This document shows, piece after piece, positions 19,606 to 28,775 of a DNA stretch of 64,000 bases (position 1 is its first letter; each line of letters starts with the position of its first letter). The DNA comes from Psychrobacter lutiphocae DSM 21542 (GTDB taxonomy: Bacteria; Pseudomonadota; Gammaproteobacteria; Pseudomonadales; Moraxellaceae), in assembly GCF_000382145.1 (NCBI RefSeq), contig NZ_KB907630.1, positions 40,925-104,924 on the forward strand, in the 5' to 3' direction. A program made the translations under genes and the position numbers. Below the pieces are notes generated by a model. That model was given only the letters and a program-made list of their open reading frames with translations, had not been told where the DNA came from and did no database searches.

Positions 19606-20415
19606 TTATTCATACCAACTTGCATCATCCTCATCTGTGTGCTTAGTGTGTTGCTTACCAGTTTGAGTCCTTTTTTTAATCGCTACTTTTTGATTTTGGT
19701 TTATTATTTCGTCAGCCGTTTTTTCTGTTGGCATATTAATAGTTCTTTGTGAAACTTGCTCTGGCGCTCGCGGTATCAATGCTTGCAAAATCGGCTGCCA
19801 CTGTGCTTGAATATCACGATAACGCTTTTGTTGATAATCAAAAATACTCAAGCCTTGCTCTGCAAGTTGTGGATACATACTACGATCACTTAACCAGCCC
19901 AATGGTTGCTGCCCCAATCCTGTAAAAAAGTTTTGTAATAACTGATTACTATTAGCTTGCGGACGAACGCGATTGGCAACCAAATGAATATCCACCTTAC
20001 CTTTACGAATACGCTTAATATCTTGGATCGACTTTAAAAACCTTTTTGTGCTGTCTGCATCAAAAATAGATGGTAATACTGGAATCAATATCGCTTTAGC
20101 TTCACTAATTAACGACTCGGCACGCCGCTCACTAATGGAGCCTGGAGCATCAATAATCAACCAATCATTTTTATCTAAGTTTTTGGCTGCTCGTTTTGGC
20201 AGCTCACCAATATCATCGGCATCACGCCAGTCAACAGCATATATTTTTGCTGCTGAGACTGGTCGCTGTTTAAGCCAACGCAAGCTTGATTTTTGTGGAT
20301 CAGCATCTGCCAACGCAACCTTGTACCCCAGATTTGCTAATGCTGCGGCTAGGGTTGTCGCTATTGAGGTTTTACCACAGCCTCCTTTTTGATTCGCAAC
20401 TAGTACTGTGTTCAT
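19606..20415 (-). CDS. ParA-family ATPase (orphan)
   Basis: 269 residues with a deviant Walker A KGGCGKTS (10-17), a switch region DADPQKSSLRW and a Walker B-like WLIIDAPGS. No N-terminal DNA-binding domain is present, so it resembles small ParA/MinD-type ATPases that position cargo. The C-terminal about 45 residues are basic and Q/T-rich. No parB or centromere-like repeat is next to it, so chromosome or plasmid partitioning is not supported; a role in positioning some cell component is only inferred. Confidence 0.88.
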   Translation of the reverse strand: MNTVLVANQKGGCGKTSIATTLAAALANLGYKVALADADPQKSSLRWLKQRPVSAAKIYAVDWRDADDIGELPKRAAKNLDKNDWLIIDAPGSISERRAESLISEAKAILIPVLPSIFDADSTKRFLKSIQDIKRIRKGKVDIHLVANRVRPQANSNQLLQNFFTGLGQQPLGWLSDRSMYPQLAEQGLSIFDYQQKRYRDIQAQWQPILQALIPRAPEQVSQRTINMPTEKTADEIINQNQKVAIKKRTQTGKQHTKHTDEDDASWYE

Positions 20416-20908
20416 GGTTTTGCCTATATTTATTTTGTACGACTATGCTTATTTATAATGGCTATTGAACATTGGTATTTATAGATAAATTAAATAGGTT
20501 TGTGTCATCAATGTTCAACAGAGCTTAATCATTCTAAGTTAAAACGACAAGTGATAGGTTAACACCCTTCACCTATCATAACAGAACAACGATACTGAAA
20601 ATATTAATAACATGGCATCATAGTTTGATAACACAAAGTTATTTTGGTTTTAATTAGGATCTGTTGAATATTTGTATTTGTAAACAAAGCTGGGAGCTAC
20701 TAGAGCCTGTCTTCTTTAACCCGTATTAGCACAGGTTTTAGTACAAAAACTGCTTGAGCTATTTGCAAGTGATTACTCATATAGCATATAAGCTTATGTC
20801 ATCAGTGCTCAACAAACCTTAAATCGCTTTATTAAAAAAGTAACATTTTAACTTAACTATAAGCCCATTTGTGTCGAACTACTTTTGTCAAACTGCTAGG
20901 AGTAAAGT
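20416..20908. other. intergenic region with degenerate repeat ends
   Basis: 493 bases between the divergent parA and DUF2799 genes. It contains a perfect 10-bp inverted pair TTGAACATTG (20464-20473) / CAATGTTCAA (20509-20518), and a second pair of CTGTTGA-type ends at 20655 and 20821. No ORF is convincing. Confidence 0.5.
20655..20821. repeat. possible MITE-like element, family A, degenerate
   Basis: Left end TAGGATCTGTTGAATA and right end (reverse complement) TAAGGTTTGTTGAGCA match with one gap and several differences, 167 bases apart. Its end sequence resembles 18547-18635, but the pairing is weaker. Confidence 0.4.
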
Positions 20909-21406
20909 ATGACTGACCTACGTATCGCTTTTGCCAATAGCGCCTTAGTGGGCGCCATCATCTTGTTATCTGGATGCGCCACTACTCAAGCCCTCTCTCC
21001 AGAGCAGTGTCAAGCTGGCAACTGGAAAGAAATTGGCTATGCTGATGGCACAGTTGGTCGCTCGGGGGATTTTTTTGGTAAACATCTACAAAGCTGCTCA
21101 CAAATCAGCGGTAGCACACCAAACCGTATGTTATGGGAAGAAGGACGTCAAGAAGGGCTAAAAGAATACTGCACTGAGCTAAATGCTTATAAACTGGGCC
21201 GTGAAGGCTATGCATGGCAGCCCGTTTGCCCAATGGAAAATATTGAAAAGCTAGAAGAAGCCTATGATCAAGGGCGCTATTACTATCTGCGTCAGCGTGA
21301 CTTAGAGTATCTGACCACACCTTACCCTTGGGGATATGGTGGTCGTTTTGGTCGCCATGGCTACGGTCCTTATCGTTATTACAGTCCGTTTTGGTATCCA
21401 TATTAA
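20909..21406 (+). CDS. DUF2799 lipoprotein
   Basis: 165 residues. Signal peptide ending in the lipobox LSGC (lipidated Cys23). The mature part matches the DUF2799 pattern: CQAGNWKEIGYADGTVGR, a cysteine near 59, MLWEEGRQEGLKEYC, NAYKLGREGY and VCP. The C-terminus is a Y/G/P/R-rich tail (about 140-165). Function unknown. A clear paralog lies at 50187-50762. A good ribosome binding site (GGAG) precedes the ATG. Confidence 0.88.
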   Translation: MTDLRIAFANSALVGAIILLSGCATTQALSPEQCQAGNWKEIGYADGTVGRSGDFFGKHLQSCSQISGSTPNRMLWEEGRQEGLKEYCTELNAYKLGREGYAWQPVCPMENIEKLEEAYDQGRYYYLRQRDLEYLTTPYPWGYGGRFGRHGYGPYRYYSPFWYPY

Positions 21407-21439
21407 AGCATACCTTTTGCTTGTACCATGATTTTTAAA

Positions 21440-21546
21440 TATAGTTGTAGTCAGATAAATGAGTTATAAGACAACCGATTACAAGTACTACTGAAGTAGG
21501 CTAAACGAGGTTAACACTGTAACTCTTTTATATGGCTGTGACTATA
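21440..21546. repeat. MITE-like element, family C copy 1
   Basis: 107 bases just after the DUF2799 gene. Ends: left TATAGTTGTAGTCAGATAAA, right (reverse complement) TATAGTCACAGCCATATAAA, so inverted repeats of about 20 bp. The interior (AAGTACTACTGAAGTAGGCT and following) resembles that of 36154-36260, which has exactly the same length. It is non-coding. Confidence 0.75.
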
Positions 21547-21601
21547 CCATTGCACGAATTGAAAACATGCCCTTCTCATTCTGAGTTAAAACTATATGTG
21601 A

Positions 21602-21628
21602 CAAAAGCGCCAACTTTAAGTTGGCGCT
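21602..21628 (-). terminator. terminator after bcr-type exporter gene
   Basis: AGCGCCAAC / GTTGGCGCT, a 9-bp stem with a 5-base loop; on the minus strand it ends in UUUUGU. It lies about 40 bases past the exporter stop codon. Confidence 0.8.
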
Positions 21629-21670
21629 AACAAATCATGCAAAATCAATCAAGCTATTCAAGGCTTAGCT

Positions 21671-22903
21671 TTAAGCTGCATGATCTAAATTTAAATTCTT
21701 ATCCACTCGGTACACCAAAAAAGCGCCTAAACACATCAAAATACACATGGTAGCGCCAAGCTTAGCAACTGGATTAATAGGGAATAAATTTAATAATAAC
21801 CCGCCAAAAATACCAACACAGAACATTAGTGAACCTTGTAACGCACTGGCCATACCTGCACGATTTTTTTGAAACGCCAAAGCAATGGCTGTTGCATTGG
21901 GCTGGGTCAATCCCAAACCAGCAATACAAAAGAAAATACTAGCCAGTACCAGTGGTAACCAGGCTTCAGAACCATAAATAATACCTAAGAGCAATAAACA
22001 GCTGGCTGAAATTGCCTGCAAGGCAGCACCAAACCGCAACAAAGTAATTAGCCGATAGCGGTTGGTCAAATATTGATTTAATTGAGTTAACCCTACAAAT
22101 CCAGCGGAGTTCATTCCAAATATCAAACTAAATTGACTTTCTGTTAAACCATAACCATCCATTAGCAATTCAGGCGCTGCACTAATATAAACAAACATCG
22201 CGCCCATCAGCATGCCTGCACCTATCGCTGGATAACCAAATGATGGATCTTTTAGCAACTCTAGATACTGACTTGCTATGCTGCTTAAGGGGCGATGGTT
22301 GCGATTTTCTTCTGTTAGAGTCTCTTTAAAGAAAAAATGAGTTAGTAATATATTTAAGACACCAAAACCTGCCAAAAACCAAAAAATAGCGTGCCAACTA
22401 AAAAAACTCAAAAAGGCCGCGCCCAGTGATGGTGCAAGGATTGGCGCTAACCCCATCACCAACACCATAATCGAAAATGCCTTGGCCATTTGTTTCGGCG
22501 GCAGTGTATCACGGATGGCTGCACGTGTGACAACAGCACCGACACAAGCACCCAAAGCTTGTAAGGTACGGGCGGCAAACAACACATATTCATGGCTGGT
22601 GGTGGCACAGATTACCGATGCAATCACATATAAGATCATGCCAAAATATAACGGCTTGACCCGCCCTACTCGATCACTTAACGGACCATAGACTAATTGC
22701 CCAAATACCAGCCCAACAAAATACGCTGGCACTGAGTTGGCAATGGCGGCCGTACTAATACCAAAGTCATCTGCCATAGTCGGCAGTGCTGGTAGGTACA
22801 TATCAATAGACAGTGGCCCAATAGCGACAATTAGCCCCAGCATCATCACCCATGCCGTTGGCATTTTTGATTGCGTGGGTTTAGTAGTTTGGTTATTTGT
22901 CAT
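21671..22903 (-). CDS. Bcr/CflA family multidrug efflux MFS transporter
   Basis: 410 residues with 12 predicted membrane helices, the major facilitator fold. The N-terminal block GPLSIDMYLPALPTMADDFG and the loop GPLSDRVGRVKPL (the MFS signature between helices 2 and 3) are typical of Bcr/CflA proton-driven exporters (bicyclomycin, chloramphenicol, sulphonamides in known members). Substrate cannot be told from sequence. A single gene with its own terminator. Confidence 0.93.
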   Translation of the reverse strand: MTNNQTTKPTQSKMPTAWVMMLGLIVAIGPLSIDMYLPALPTMADDFGISTAAIANSVPAYFVGLVFGQLVYGPLSDRVGRVKPLYFGMILYVIASVICATTSHEYVLFAARTLQALGACVGAVVTRAAIRDTLPPKQMAKAFSIMVLVMGLAPILAPSLGAAFLSFFSWHAIFWFLAGFGVLNILLTHFFFKETLTEENRNHRPLSSIASQYLELLKDPSFGYPAIGAGMLMGAMFVYISAAPELLMDGYGLTESQFSLIFGMNSAGFVGLTQLNQYLTNRYRLITLLRFGAALQAISASCLLLLGIIYGSEAWLPLVLASIFFCIAGLGLTQPNATAIALAFQKNRAGMASALQGSLMFCVGIFGGLLLNLFPINPVAKLGATMCILMCLGAFLVYRVDKNLNLDHAA

Positions 22904-23019
22904 AACAATATAAAGACCTAATTATTGATTAATATTGATTGATTAATATTGATGAAAGTAGAAACGATACATCTTAACACCAACTACTTTATCAAGCGCC
23001 ATGACCAACGCAATAACAA

Positions 23020-23052
23020 CAGCATTCAAACAGCATTCAAACAGCATTCAAA
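23020..23052. repeat. 11-bp tandem triplication
   Basis: Three perfect copies of CAGCATTCAAA in the short region between the crotonase and exporter genes. Confidence 0.9.
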
Positions 23053-23152
23053 CAACATATTAACAACCCATCCATATTGAAAGATTGCTAAAACAAACAT
23101 ATAAACCCATAGCTTAAACAGCACCTAATAGCCGTTAAAGAAATTGTAGCCG

Positions 23153-23968
23153 TTAACGAAATTGACGCTTTACAAACTGTACACTACTGTCTTTTGCTTT
23201 TTTGATTGCCAACTTACGATTTTTTCCGCCACCCATCAGCTTTAACTGCCACACCTTTTCTTTATATAATGCACAGTTACTTTGCTTTGTCATATAGTTA
23301 ATGACTCGCTTACTTGCCAGCACCGCATCTGGTGAGCGCTGAGCAAGCTCTGTGGCTAATGCCTGCGCACGCTGTTCAGGATTGGCGTCAAGATGACTGA
23401 CTAAACCATAAGCTTTGGCAGCATCTGCATCAATTAAACGAGCGGTCATGGTCAACTCTTTCAGCGCATCGACCGATAGCACATGCAATGCTGATTGAGT
23501 TAATCCCATATCTGGCACCAAACCCCATTTAGCCTCCATGATAGCAAACTGACAATCAGGATCTGTGATGCGAAAGTCACAGGCCAAAGCCAACTGAGTA
23601 CCTGCACCAATACAATAACCATGAGTGACGACAATGACTGGCATCGGCACTTCTCGCCAAATGAGACACACCCGCTGAAAAATACTTTGAGTAGGTTTTA
23701 GCAGTTCGTATAAGCCCAGCAAGGCATTTTTGGGATTATTCAAATCACCCAAATCAATACCAGCACAGAATACGTCGCCTGCGCCTTTGATAATCACAGC
23801 TTGGATAGATCTATTTTTTTTCAATCGCTTTGCCACATCGATCAGCTCACGCATCATCTGAATGCTCATTGCGTTTTTTTTGTCTGGACGATTAAGGGTT
23901 AAGGTTAAGATATTTTCTGCCACTTCAAGGGTTAGCAATTGATAATTTTTGGTTAATAGTGACGGCAT
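23153..23968 (-). CDS. enoyl-CoA hydratase/isomerase (crotonase) family protein
   Basis: 271 residues. The crotonase oxyanion-hole blocks are visible: NRPDKKNAMS near residue 27, VFCAGIDLGDL near 67-77 and GYCIGAGTQLALACDFRI at about 117-134, followed by AIMEAKWGLVPDMG. The acidic residues of that last block fit delta3,delta2/delta3,5-dienoyl-CoA isomerase-like members as well as hydratases, so the exact reaction is open. The C-terminus is basic. It stands alone downstream of barA. Confidence 0.9.
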   Translation of the reverse strand: MPSLLTKNYQLLTLEVAENILTLTLNRPDKKNAMSIQMMRELIDVAKRLKKNRSIQAVIIKGAGDVFCAGIDLGDLNNPKNALLGLYELLKPTQSIFQRVCLIWREVPMPVIVVTHGYCIGAGTQLALACDFRITDPDCQFAIMEAKWGLVPDMGLTQSALHVLSVDALKELTMTARLIDADAAKAYGLVSHLDANPEQRAQALATELAQRSPDAVLASKRVINYMTKQSNCALYKEKVWQLKLMGGGKNRKLAIKKAKDSSVQFVKRQFR

Positions 23969-24039
23969 AACAGGTGACCTTAATAAATAAAAATAAAAAA
24001 ATATATTAAATCAAGAAAACTAAAATAAAAAACCTCAGG

Positions 24040-27000
24040 CTAAATCATTTTCCAGTTCATATCGTTCTCACTGAGCGATTTATCCTCTGTATCTTCCATT
24101 TGCTCAGTAATATAAGCTTCCAAATCTAGAGTTTGCAGCATCTCCAAGCTGTCAACTAGCGCCTCATAATATGGCTGCAACATCGTAAACTGTCCTGGTG
24201 AAACATGCTGCACATTTAACAAGCACTTATCTTCTAAACCTTGGCTGGCTTGGCGGATCTGTGGTACTCCCGAATAACGACTAGCACCCAAAATACGATG
24301 TGCAATCTGCCCTAACTCCTCACGATCTCGCATCTCCCAAGCTGCTTGCAATGCATCTAGCTCCTCTGGCACTGACTGCTGCATCATCATCAACAGTTGC
24401 TTGGCCAGCTCTGGCTTGTTCGCCGAGCGTACCAAAGCATCACGCCAATCCACAATCAGCACCTCTTTATCCTTATCTGTCGTGCCATCAAAAGCCATAT
24501 GATTGAGTGTATCAGAAGCTATCTGCGCTTTATCTTGCGCTTCCTTTCTAAGAGAATTAACTGGTGTCCCTGCGCCTCGCCCAAGCCAACGCTGCAAGAT
24601 TTGTAGCAACTGTGGACGACTGATGGGCTTGCCCACATAATCATCAATACCAGCACTAATCAGCCTATCTTTACCTTCTTCTAAGCCATGTGCAGTTAAC
24701 GCAATGATAGGTAAGCGCTTTTTGTTATGTAAATTGTCGTTATTATAATTTGCATCATTTTTCTGCGCATCTACTTCTAACTGGCGTATCTTTTTTGCTG
24801 CTTCATCACCTGACATACGCGGCATTTGTACATCCATAAATACCAAGTCAATCTTTTGCTGACCTAAGCTTTGCTTGCCTAATTCCTTGTTTGTTTTTTG
24901 TCCATCTTGCAGTTCCTCTTGTTGAATAGCTTGACTATCAGCCATCAACTGCTGGCTAATAATCTCTACCGCATCATAGCCACTGTTGGCAGTAATTACC
25001 TTAATACCTAGCTCACTTAATAGCGCATCAAGTACTAGCAAGTTTGGCAGATGATCATCCACAGCCAAGATGGTCACCCCTTGCCAAGTCGGCGGCGCTA
25101 CCATAGTTGACATATTGACTGTACGCGTATCTAACATCCGATACAGTTGCCGCTTATCTAGTGGCTGGTATAAGCCGCCCGCCTTATAGCGCTCTAAAAG
25201 AGTCGCATCAAGTGCTACCTGATAGCCATAAATTGCTAACTTACCTTGATAATGCAGGCGGATTTGCTTTAATAAAGCAGCTCTGTCTTCACGTGCTTCG
25301 CTTTCTCCGCCATCGATCACAACCCAGTCCCAACGTTTAGCTTCTTCTTTGAGCTTTTCGAGCGCTCCTGCCAATGATCGAGCGACCGTTACCTTGATAT
25401 TCAGCGGACGGGTGGCCGCCATAAATACCTGTATGGTTGGCGCATGATTGATCCAAACTAGCATATCAAAAGGCTTATCATCACTATCTTGTGCTTGTGC
25501 AAAAGGACGCAAAATAGGCAATTGAAACTGATCTTCATTATCTATATCTTCAAAACTACTACCAAACTCTATGTCGGTTGGTACGTCCACCTCAACATGC
25601 GCTGGTATGCTAAACCAAAAGGTTGCACCTGTTCTAAGCGTAGGCTTGCTAACGCTTGTTCCTTGAATGCTGGTAGCCTCTGCTAACGTCAATGGAGCTG
25701 CACCTGTGCTATTATCGTTATTATAAAAACCTATGTTGCCCCCCATCAAGCGAGTCAACTGCTTAGAGATAACCAACCCAAGCCCTGTGCCACCATACTG
25801 ACGAGTGATGGAAGGATCGCCTTGGCTAAAGCTTTTAAACAGCTGCGTTTTAGCTTTATCGGACAGCCCATGACCTGTGTCTTGAATGGCGATATGTATC
25901 ATGCCACTATCATTGGGCTGCTTGGAAACAGCCGAGTCCTCTAAGACTTCATGATAAGCTTCTGCATCAATCACAGTTGACGCCTCATTAACCTCATCAA
26001 TACCAACCCGCACCACCACTTCACCAACATCAGTAAATTTAATGGCGTTACCAACCAAATTGGTAAGCACCTGCTTAATACGCAACGCATCACCAACAAT
26101 ATTGTGAGGCACATCATTATAATACATCACCGCCATCCGTAGCCCTTTTTCAGCTGCTAATGGTGAAAGCATATCCATTACATCATAAATAGCAGAGTAC
26201 AAGCTAAACTCATGTTTATCGAGTATCAGCTTGCCAGCCTCAATTTTGGAAAAGTCCAACACATCATTGACCAAAGCCAGCAAGTGTGCCGATGACTTAC
26301 GTATGGTCTGCACATACAAATCTTGCTCAGCAGTCAAATCACCATGGCGCGCTAATAAGTTAATAAATCCATCAATACTATTTAATGGGGTACGCAGCTC
26401 ATGACTGATATTGGCCAAGAAGGCAGACTTAGCTTGGCTGCTTGAAATTGCCTGATCTCGTGCCTCACGAATAAAAATGTTTTGCATCTCCATCTCATCA
26501 AAAGCATCACGCAGGTCTTCTTCCGTCTGATCTGAATGATCTTTTAACTCTTGAAAATCACCATACAAACGGCGCAAAGTTTTTACCAAATCTTGTTGCA
26601 ACTGATTGAGCTCACCGCTTGAATCAGTATTGACTGGCAAATACATATTTTCTGGATTAATCTGCTGTAAGTGCAAACGCAAATCATAAATAGGTGCAAT
26701 CCAACGTTTGGCATACACGTTTAGGCTTAATAGCAACACGAGCAGGGTGAATAGACCAGTCACCCCTAAGCCGAGCCAAACCTTTAGCTGAGCGATGGTT
26801 AATGGCTCATTATCCATATCTACAAATAACCAATAATTGACACCCTGATATTCTCCAAGAAAATGTCCGTAAGCTGTCCCTGCGGTAGTAGGCACGCCTG
26901 AAATAAATCCTTGTTGTTGCTTGATATTTTGATCACTAAAATCCACCCAAGGCTTAGTATCTTGCTCACCAGATGAAGCAAGCATATTACCGTTAGCATC

Positions 27001-27381
27001 AATTACAGCTACCCGATGAATATGTAGATCATTATTCATGGATGTTAATATGGTACTAATGCGCTTTTTTACATCATCTAAAGACGGCGCCTCTTGTTGC
27101 TGCTCTAGTCCAGTCTGATGTTGCAGTGACTGCTGCGACAGATGATCTGGAGCATTAGCAACTTGTTGGCTGTCTATCATGGCTGGCAAAATTTGTTTTA
27201 CTAACGGCTCATAACGGATCAAAGCCGCTGTTGCTAAGGTACGCTGCTCAGATTTAATAGACTTACTGGATTCTTTTTCTACCAAATAGGCTCCCACAAC
27301 CGCCAAAACAACAATTGGTAAAAAAACCAACAAAATCAGTTGTGCATAGGCACTGCTAAAATCAATTATTTTTTTTCGCAT
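24040..27381 (-). CDS. barA: hybrid sensor histidine kinase BarA/GacS
   Basis: 1113 residues. Membrane helices about 14-34 and 199-224 flank a periplasmic domain with a Q-rich segment (80-100); HAMP about 222-275; histidine kinase with His327 in ANISHELRTP; ATPase N box VGNAIKF near 443 and G boxes DTGHGLS and GGTGLGLVIS. A degenerate receiver-like region (about 635-755) is followed by a true receiver (about 768-925; phospho-Asp in FMDVQMPRMSG) carrying a Q/K-rich insert before the Asp, and an Hpt domain with His1028 (AHRILGASRYSG). Together this is the phosphorelay order of GacS/BarA, which signals to GacA/UvrY. It diverges from cysM, as gacS does in Pseudomonas. Confidence 0.95.
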   Translation of the reverse strand: MRKKIIDFSSAYAQLILLVFLPIVVLAVVGAYLVEKESSKSIKSEQRTLATAALIRYEPLVKQILPAMIDSQQVANAPDHLSQQSLQHQTGLEQQQEAPSLDDVKKRISTILTSMNNDLHIHRVAVIDANGNMLASSGEQDTKPWVDFSDQNIKQQQGFISGVPTTAGTAYGHFLGEYQGVNYWLFVDMDNEPLTIAQLKVWLGLGVTGLFTLLVLLLSLNVYAKRWIAPIYDLRLHLQQINPENMYLPVNTDSSGELNQLQQDLVKTLRRLYGDFQELKDHSDQTEEDLRDAFDEMEMQNIFIREARDQAISSSQAKSAFLANISHELRTPLNSIDGFINLLARHGDLTAEQDLYVQTIRKSSAHLLALVNDVLDFSKIEAGKLILDKHEFSLYSAIYDVMDMLSPLAAEKGLRMAVMYYNDVPHNIVGDALRIKQVLTNLVGNAIKFTDVGEVVVRVGIDEVNEASTVIDAEAYHEVLEDSAVSKQPNDSGMIHIAIQDTGHGLSDKAKTQLFKSFSQGDPSITRQYGGTGLGLVISKQLTRLMGGNIGFYNNDNSTGAAPLTLAEATSIQGTSVSKPTLRTGATFWFSIPAHVEVDVPTDIEFGSSFEDIDNEDQFQLPILRPFAQAQDSDDKPFDMLVWINHAPTIQVFMAATRPLNIKVTVARSLAGALEKLKEEAKRWDWVVIDGGESEAREDRAALLKQIRLHYQGKLAIYGYQVALDATLLERYKAGGLYQPLDKRQLYRMLDTRTVNMSTMVAPPTWQGVTILAVDDHLPNLLVLDALLSELGIKVITANSGYDAVEIISQQLMADSQAIQQEELQDGQKTNKELGKQSLGQQKIDLVFMDVQMPRMSGDEAAKKIRQLEVDAQKNDANYNNDNLHNKKRLPIIALTAHGLEEGKDRLISAGIDDYVGKPISRPQLLQILQRWLGRGAGTPVNSLRKEAQDKAQIASDTLNHMAFDGTTDKDKEVLIVDWRDALVRSANKPELAKQLLMMMQQSVPEELDALQAAWEMRDREELGQIAHRILGASRYSGVPQIRQASQGLEDKCLLNVQHVSPGQFTMLQPYYEALVDSLEMLQTLDLEAYITEQMEDTEDKSLSENDMNWKMI

Positions 27382-27533
27382 AAAATTATCTTTTTTCGCA
27401 TACTAGGGGCTGTCAAGTCATTATTATATTATCTGTATTGCGATTGTGCTGCCTTTATTAGGGTCTGCTTAGCTCATAAGTTCAAGTGTAACAGGTTTTC
27501 AACGTATTGCAGATAACCAGTTACGTTGCAAAG

Positions 27534-27542
27534 TGTTATAAT
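27534..27542 (+). promoter_or_regulatory. extended -10 promoter candidate for cysM
   Basis: TGTTATAAT, a perfect -10 box with the extended TGn motif, about 135 bases upstream of the cysM ATG. The -35 region (around TAACCA) is poor, as expected for extended -10 promoters. Confidence 0.45.
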
Positions 27543-27676
27543 CTTTTTCATTTGTCGTCATCGCCCTACCATAATACGTTACACATGACCTCGATGCGAC
27601 ATACACATACACCATTGCTTTATTTTGAATAGCAACTTAATTTTTGTTTATTTAAAAACTGTATTGAGAGTTTTAT

Positions 27677-28624
27677 ATGCCAAATTCTATCCAATCCCCC
27701 GTTAACTTTATAGATCAAGTCACCACCTTAGCTGACTGTGTGGGCAACACTCCATTGGTTGCTTTAAAGCGCTTACCTCAAATTGAAGGGGTTGCCGATC
27801 AGATACAGTTATTGGCCAAGCTTGAAGGTAATAACCCAGCCAGCTCAGTAAAAGACCGCCCTGCATTTAATATGATTTTTCAGGCAGAGAAGCGTGGTGA
27901 TATAAAGCCTGGCGATACTTTAATAGAAGCTACTAGTGGTAATACTGGCATTGCACTTGCTATGGTCGCTGCTATGCGTGGTTATGAAATGATTTTGCTG
28001 ATGCCAACTAACTCAACCCAAGAGCGCAAAGATGCGATGGCGGCATATGGCGCTACTTTAATTGAAGTTGATGACGGTATTGAAGAGGCTCGAGATCAAG
28101 CATTACAGATGCAAGCTGAAGGCAAGGGTATTGTACTAAATCAGTTCTCTAATCCAGATAACAGCGCTGCTCACCATGCCACCACAGGCCCTGAGCTGTG
28201 GCGTCAAACCGAGGGGCGTATTACCCACTTTATCAGCTCTATGGGTACTACGGGCACCATCTCAGGTACAGGTAAATATTTAAAAGAACAAAACCCAGCC
28301 ATTCAAGTCATCGGACTACAACCAGATGACAGCTCATCTATTGCTGGTATCCGCCGCTGGCCTGAGGCATACAAACCTGAAATTTATGATGCCAGTGTTA
28401 TCGATAGAGTGATCGATATTAATCAAAGCACAGCAGAAGAATATATGCGTAAATTGGCACGTACTGAGGGTATCTTAGCTGGTGTCTCATCAGGTGCTGC
28501 TGCTTGGGCGGCTCTACAAGTTGCCAAAGAAATTAGCAATACTCAGCCTGATGCGGTTATCGCCTTTATTGTGTGTGATCGTGGTGACAGATACTTATCA
28601 ACAGGCTTGTTTACCGCTGAGTAA
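27677..28624 (+). CDS. cysM: cysteine synthase B (O-acetylserine sulfhydrylase)
   Basis: PLP enzyme that makes cysteine from O-acetylserine and sulfide or thiosulfate. 315 residues with the PLP lysine Lys59 in NNPASSVKDRPA, EATSGNTGIALA and the phosphate-binding SSMGTTGTISGTG. The motif NNPASSVKDR and the RRWPEAYKP region favour CysM over CysK. Position next to barA/gacS matches Pseudomonas. A MITE-like element lies 26 bases past its stop. Confidence 0.96.
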   Translation: MPNSIQSPVNFIDQVTTLADCVGNTPLVALKRLPQIEGVADQIQLLAKLEGNNPASSVKDRPAFNMIFQAEKRGDIKPGDTLIEATSGNTGIALAMVAAMRGYEMILLMPTNSTQERKDAMAAYGATLIEVDDGIEEARDQALQMQAEGKGIVLNQFSNPDNSAAHHATTGPELWRQTEGRITHFISSMGTTGTISGTGKYLKEQNPAIQVIGLQPDDSSSIAGIRRWPEAYKPEIYDASVIDRVIDINQSTAEEYMRKLARTEGILAGVSSGAAAWAALQVAKEISNTQPDAVIAFIVCDRGDRYLSTGLFTAE

Positions 28625-28650
28625 TCTTTTTTTATATTGTCACCTTTTAT

Positions 28651-28745
28651 TAGGGCGTGTCTTTAATTCGTGCAATGGCATTTAAGTGGGCTCAAAATAG
28701 CTAAATCTTTTTTTATCACCACTTCCAAAATGAAGACACCCCCTA
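28651..28745. repeat. MITE-like element, family B copy 1
   Basis: 95 bases bounded by TA. Left end TAGGGCGTGTCTTTAATT, right end (reverse complement) TAGGGGGTGTCTTCATTTT. It lies between cysM and the exonuclease gene and ends about 30 bases before that start codon. No ORF. Confidence 0.7.
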
Positions 28746-28775
28746 GGATCTATTGATAACTGAGCTTTATAACTG

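Noticed and set aside
19606..20415. Plasmid or chromosome partition locus
   Set aside because: No parB, no parS-like repeats and no replication gene nearby; only the ATPase is present.
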